Shown here: positions 6,737 to 8,563 of the stretch, one piece after another | Position numbering within the stretch: position 1 is the first letter of the stretch | How the letters are laid out: each line of letters starts with the position of its first letter | Assembly: GCA_025936205.1 (NCBI GenBank) | Contig: JAICTU010000403.1 | Coordinates: 1 to 8,563 of the forward strand | DNA length: 8,563 nucleotides | Source: Polyangiaceae bacterium | GTDB taxonomy: Bacteria; Myxococcota; Polyangia; Polyangiales; Polyangiaceae | Direction: 5' to 3' | The notes under the pieces: generated by a model | What the model was told of the DNA's origin: nothing | Databases searched by the model: none | What the model saw: only the letters and a program-made list of their open reading frames with translations | Translations under genes and position numbers: made by a program

Positions 6737-8164
6737 ATGTTGCGGCCATTTTGGTTCGCGCTCTCCCGACTGCTTCTGCGGGGACACCCCGCTCCCCGAC
6801 TGCTTCTGCGGGGACACCCCGCCCCCCGAGGGCTCCCGGTGTTCGTGTGGGCGCTGCTGGCTGGTCTGGCAGCGGCTGCGTCGAGCACGGCGTCCGCGGC
6901 GGACCTGCCGCCGCTCGCGATCCGACGCACCCGCCTCGACAACGGCCTGCGCGTGGTCCTGAGCCGCGACACGTCGCTGCCCACCGTCGCAATCTGCGTC
7001 ACCTACGACGTTGGCGCGCGCAACGAAAGCGCGGAGCAGCGCGGGTTTGCGCAGCTGCTCGAACAGTTGATGTTCCAGGGCAGCCGCAACGTGGGGCCGG
7101 GCGAGCACCGGCGCTGGATCACCGAGCACGGGGGCCAGTCTGCCGCGGACAGCAGCGAGGATCGAACGCGCTTCACCGACGTGCTGCCCGCCAACGCCCT
7201 CGCGCTGGGTCTGTGGCTGGAGGCGGACCGAATGAGAGAGCTGGAGCTCTCGCGCACGGCGTTCGAGCGCGAGCTCGGCCGGGCTCGCGCCGAGTCGGCG
7301 ACGCCACGCGCGCAGCAGGGATCGCTCGGTGATCGCGCGCTGCAAGCGTTGGTGTTTCGGGACTATCCGCCCTACGCGCACGCCGGTGGCTGGGAGGAAA
7401 CGGACGCGCCCTCGGCCGACCCGCTGCCCGCGTTGCTCGCCTTCCACCGGCAGTATTACGTGCCCAACAACGCTGTGCTGAGCGTGGCCGGCAATTTCGA
7501 GGTGCTGGACGCGCTGAACCAGATCCACACGTACTTCTCTGACATCGCAAGCGTGAGCTTGCCCCCGGCGCCAGGCGGAGAGCCGCCGGAGCAGACCGAA
7601 GCGCGCAGCGCCGTGCTGGAGGCGCAACCCGGCAGTAGCAGCGTGCTGTGGCAGGGTTGGGCGATCCCCGCGCTGCGCACGCCCGAGCACGATGCGCTCG
7701 AGCTGGCCGGCGCCATCCTGGCCACCGGGGTCGGCTCGCGCTTGCATCAACTGCTCGTGCTGGAGAAGCTGCAGGCGCTGCGCGTGGCGGTCCGGACGGG
7801 CGGGCATCGCGGACCCGATCTGTTTGCCGTGCAGGCCACGCTGGTGGAGGGCGCCGATCCGGAGCAGGTGCGGCGGCTCATCCAGGGTCAGATCGCTTCG
7901 CTCGGTCGCTTCGGGCCCACCGGGGCCGAGCTGACTCGCGCGCAGAATCAGCTGCATGCCGGCCTACTGCGCGAGCTCGACGGCAACCGCTCGAGGGCCA
8001 GCGCGCTGGCAGACGCAGAGCTGTCCGCTCACGACGCACGACTGCTGGAGTCAGATCTGGAGCGCTACGAGCACGTGTCTCGCCAGGACGTCCAGCGCGC
8101 CGTCGCGCGCTACCTGCGCAACAACAGCCGCAGCGACGTGCTGCTGCGGCCCCGCCGCTCATGA
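6737..8164 (+). CDS. M16-family peptidase-like protein, exported, lacking the HxxEH zinc motif
   Basis: A 475-residue protein of usual length for single-chain M16B subunits. Numbered from the ATG at 6737: a basic n-region holding a duplicated RLLLRGHPAP, then a hydrophobic stretch (VFVWALLAGLAAAAS, about 36-50) and a likely signal-peptidase site at TASA-ADLPP (about residue 54), so it is periplasmic. The N-terminal M16 domain is plain from RLDNGLRVVL (66-75), VTYDVGARNE (88-97), RFTDVLPANALALGLWLEADRM (about 145-166) and FHRQYYVPNNAVLSVAGN (236-253). The canonical HFLEH is QLLEQ here (106-110): both zinc histidines are glutamine, while the third-ligand Glu is kept (E186). The C-terminal M16 domain carries GVGSRLHQLL (331-340), where the family usually has SRLY. 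It overlaps the next gene by 4 bp (ATGA), the usual arrangement of M16B heterodimer genes. Fold certain; activity doubtful. The start is uncertain (see the alternative at 6839). Confidence 0.88.
   Translation: MLRPFWFALSRLLLRGHPAPRLLLRGHPAPRGLPVFVWALLAGLAAAASSTASAADLPPLAIRRTRLDNGLRVVLSRDTSLPTVAICVTYDVGARNESAEQRGFAQLLEQLMFQGSRNVGPGEHRRWITEHGGQSAADSSEDRTRFTDVLPANALALGLWLEADRMRELELSRTAFERELGRARAESATPRAQQGSLGDRALQALVFRDYPPYAHAGGWEETDAPSADPLPALLAFHRQYYVPNNAVLSVAGNFEVLDALNQIHTYFSDIASVSLPPAPGGEPPEQTEARSAVLEAQPGSSSVLWQGWAIPALRTPEHDALELAGAILATGVGSRLHQLLVLEKLQALRVAVRTGGHRGPDLFAVQATLVEGADPEQVRRLIQGQIASLGRFGPTGAELTRAQNQLHAGLLRELDGNRSRASALADAELSAHDARLLESDLERYEHVSRQDVQRAVARYLRNNSRSDVLLRPRRS
6765..6822 (+). 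repeat. Exact 28-bp tandem repeat with internal palindrome
   Basis: Positions 6765-6792 and 6795-6822 are identical, with a 30-bp period. Each copy contains a perfect hairpin, GCGGGG-ACA-CCCCGC (6778-6792 and 6808-6822). If the gene starts at 6737, the repeat encodes two copies of RLLLRGHPAP in the signal-peptide n-region; if it starts at 6839, the repeat is in the leader. Compact palindromic units of this kind can be dispersed intergenic repeats. Confidence 0.9.
6828..6832 (+). promoter_or_regulatory. Possible ribosome binding site for an alternative M16 start at 6839
   Basis: GAGGG lies 6 nt before an in-frame GTG at 6839. Starting there gives a short signal peptide (MFVWALLAGLAAAASSTASA) that lacks the usual positive n-region. 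The ATG at 6737 has no recognisable Shine-Dalgarno but yields an Arg-rich n-region. The two starts cannot be separated from sequence alone. Confidence 0.35.
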
Positions 8165-8563
8165 GCCGAGCGAGTCGCCCCGCGCGAAGTCGGCTCGCCC
8201 TCGCGAGCGCGTTCTGCGCCGCGCTCGGCCCCGCTTGCGGCGGCAGCGCCCCGCCCGCGGCACAGCCCGCGGAGGCGCGCCCGGGCGCGCAGCAGCGTCC
8301 GCCGCCCGTCGCGCGTGCCAAGCCCTGGAGCTTCCCCCGCACCGCTCGGGGACGCCTCGATAACGGCCTCGGGCTGCAGGTGCTGCAGCGCCCGGGCGCA
8401 GCGCTGCTCGAGCTGCGATTGGTCGTGCTGAGCGGGACGGCCTCCGACGCTGAACGGCCCGGTGCGGCGGCTCTCACGGCCGCTGCGCTGCGGCCTGGTG
8501 CGCCCTGGCGCGCCGTGACACGTGAGCCGCTGGAGCGCGCCGAGCAGCTCGGTGCGCGGTGGG
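8161..8563 (+). CDS. M16-family peptidase-like lipoprotein, 3'-truncated by window
   Basis: It begins at the ATG overlapping the preceding stop (ATGA) and runs off the window; 134 residues are visible. A basic N-terminus, a hydrophobic stretch (LALASAFCAALGPA) and the cysteine at residue 26 followed by GGS suggest a lipoprotein signal, although GPAC is a weak lipobox. A Pro/Ala linker leads to an M16 N-terminal domain: RGRLDNGLGLQVLQ (about 63-76), ELRLVVLSGTASD (84-96) and ERPGAAALTAAAL (98-110). By eye, ALTAA at 104-108 stands where active M16 enzymes have HFLEH, as in the non-catalytic partner of M16B heterodimers. It is probably translationally coupled to, and a partner of, the upstream M16 protein. 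Confidence 0.8.
   Translation, partial: MSRASRPARSRLALASAFCAALGPACGGSAPPAAQPAEARPGAQQRPPPVARAKPWSFPRTARGRLDNGLGLQVLQRPGAALLELRLVVLSGTASDAERPGAAALTAAALRPGAPWRAVTREPLERAEQLGARW

Overview
The window is very GC-rich and densely coded, with G/C at most third codon positions. It has a Myxococcota (Polyangiales-like) look: a multi-S1-domain protein with a long Pro/Ala tail, a zinc-ribbon membrane protein with a disordered repeat region, and a lipoprotein-like M16 partner. The taxonomic call is inference; no rRNA or marker gene is present.

Layout. (1) Positions 2-1456 (+) hold the 3' part of an S1-domain RNA-binding protein whose start lies upstream of the window. (2) It overlaps by 4 bp a beta-keto acid cleavage enzyme (BKACE/DUF849) at 1453-2286 (+). 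(3) A 184-bp gap leads to 2471-4189 (+), an unrecognised membrane protein. It has an N-terminal CxxC...CxxC zinc ribbon, a disordered segment with four copies of an [D/E]RTHLxL motif, four predicted membrane helices, and a C-terminal domain resembling a PD-(D/E)XK nuclease fold without the expected catalytic residues. (4) Converging on it from the minus strand are a 59-residue hydrophilic protein (4316-4495) and acetoacetyl-CoA synthetase (4564-6615), with a strong GC hairpin at 4278-4303 in the convergent gap. (5) Divergent from the synthetase is a pair of M16-family peptidase-like genes: 6737-8164 (+), exported, and 8161 to the window end (+), lipoprotein-like and truncated. They overlap by 4 bp.

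How the genes may work together. The BKACE is expected to release acetoacetate from a beta-keto acid plus acetyl-CoA, and acetoacetyl-CoA synthetase re-activates acetoacetate. The two could form a catabolic sequence although they lie on opposite strands. The two M16 genes look like the two halves of a periplasmic M16B-type heterodimer, but neither visible N-terminal domain keeps the HxxEH zinc motif.

The most unusual items are the repeat/zinc-ribbon membrane protein, the apparently dead M16 pair, and an exact 28-bp palindrome-containing tandem repeat sitting in or just before the signal peptide of the first M16 gene. No RNA genes, CRISPR arrays, transposases or phage genes were seen.
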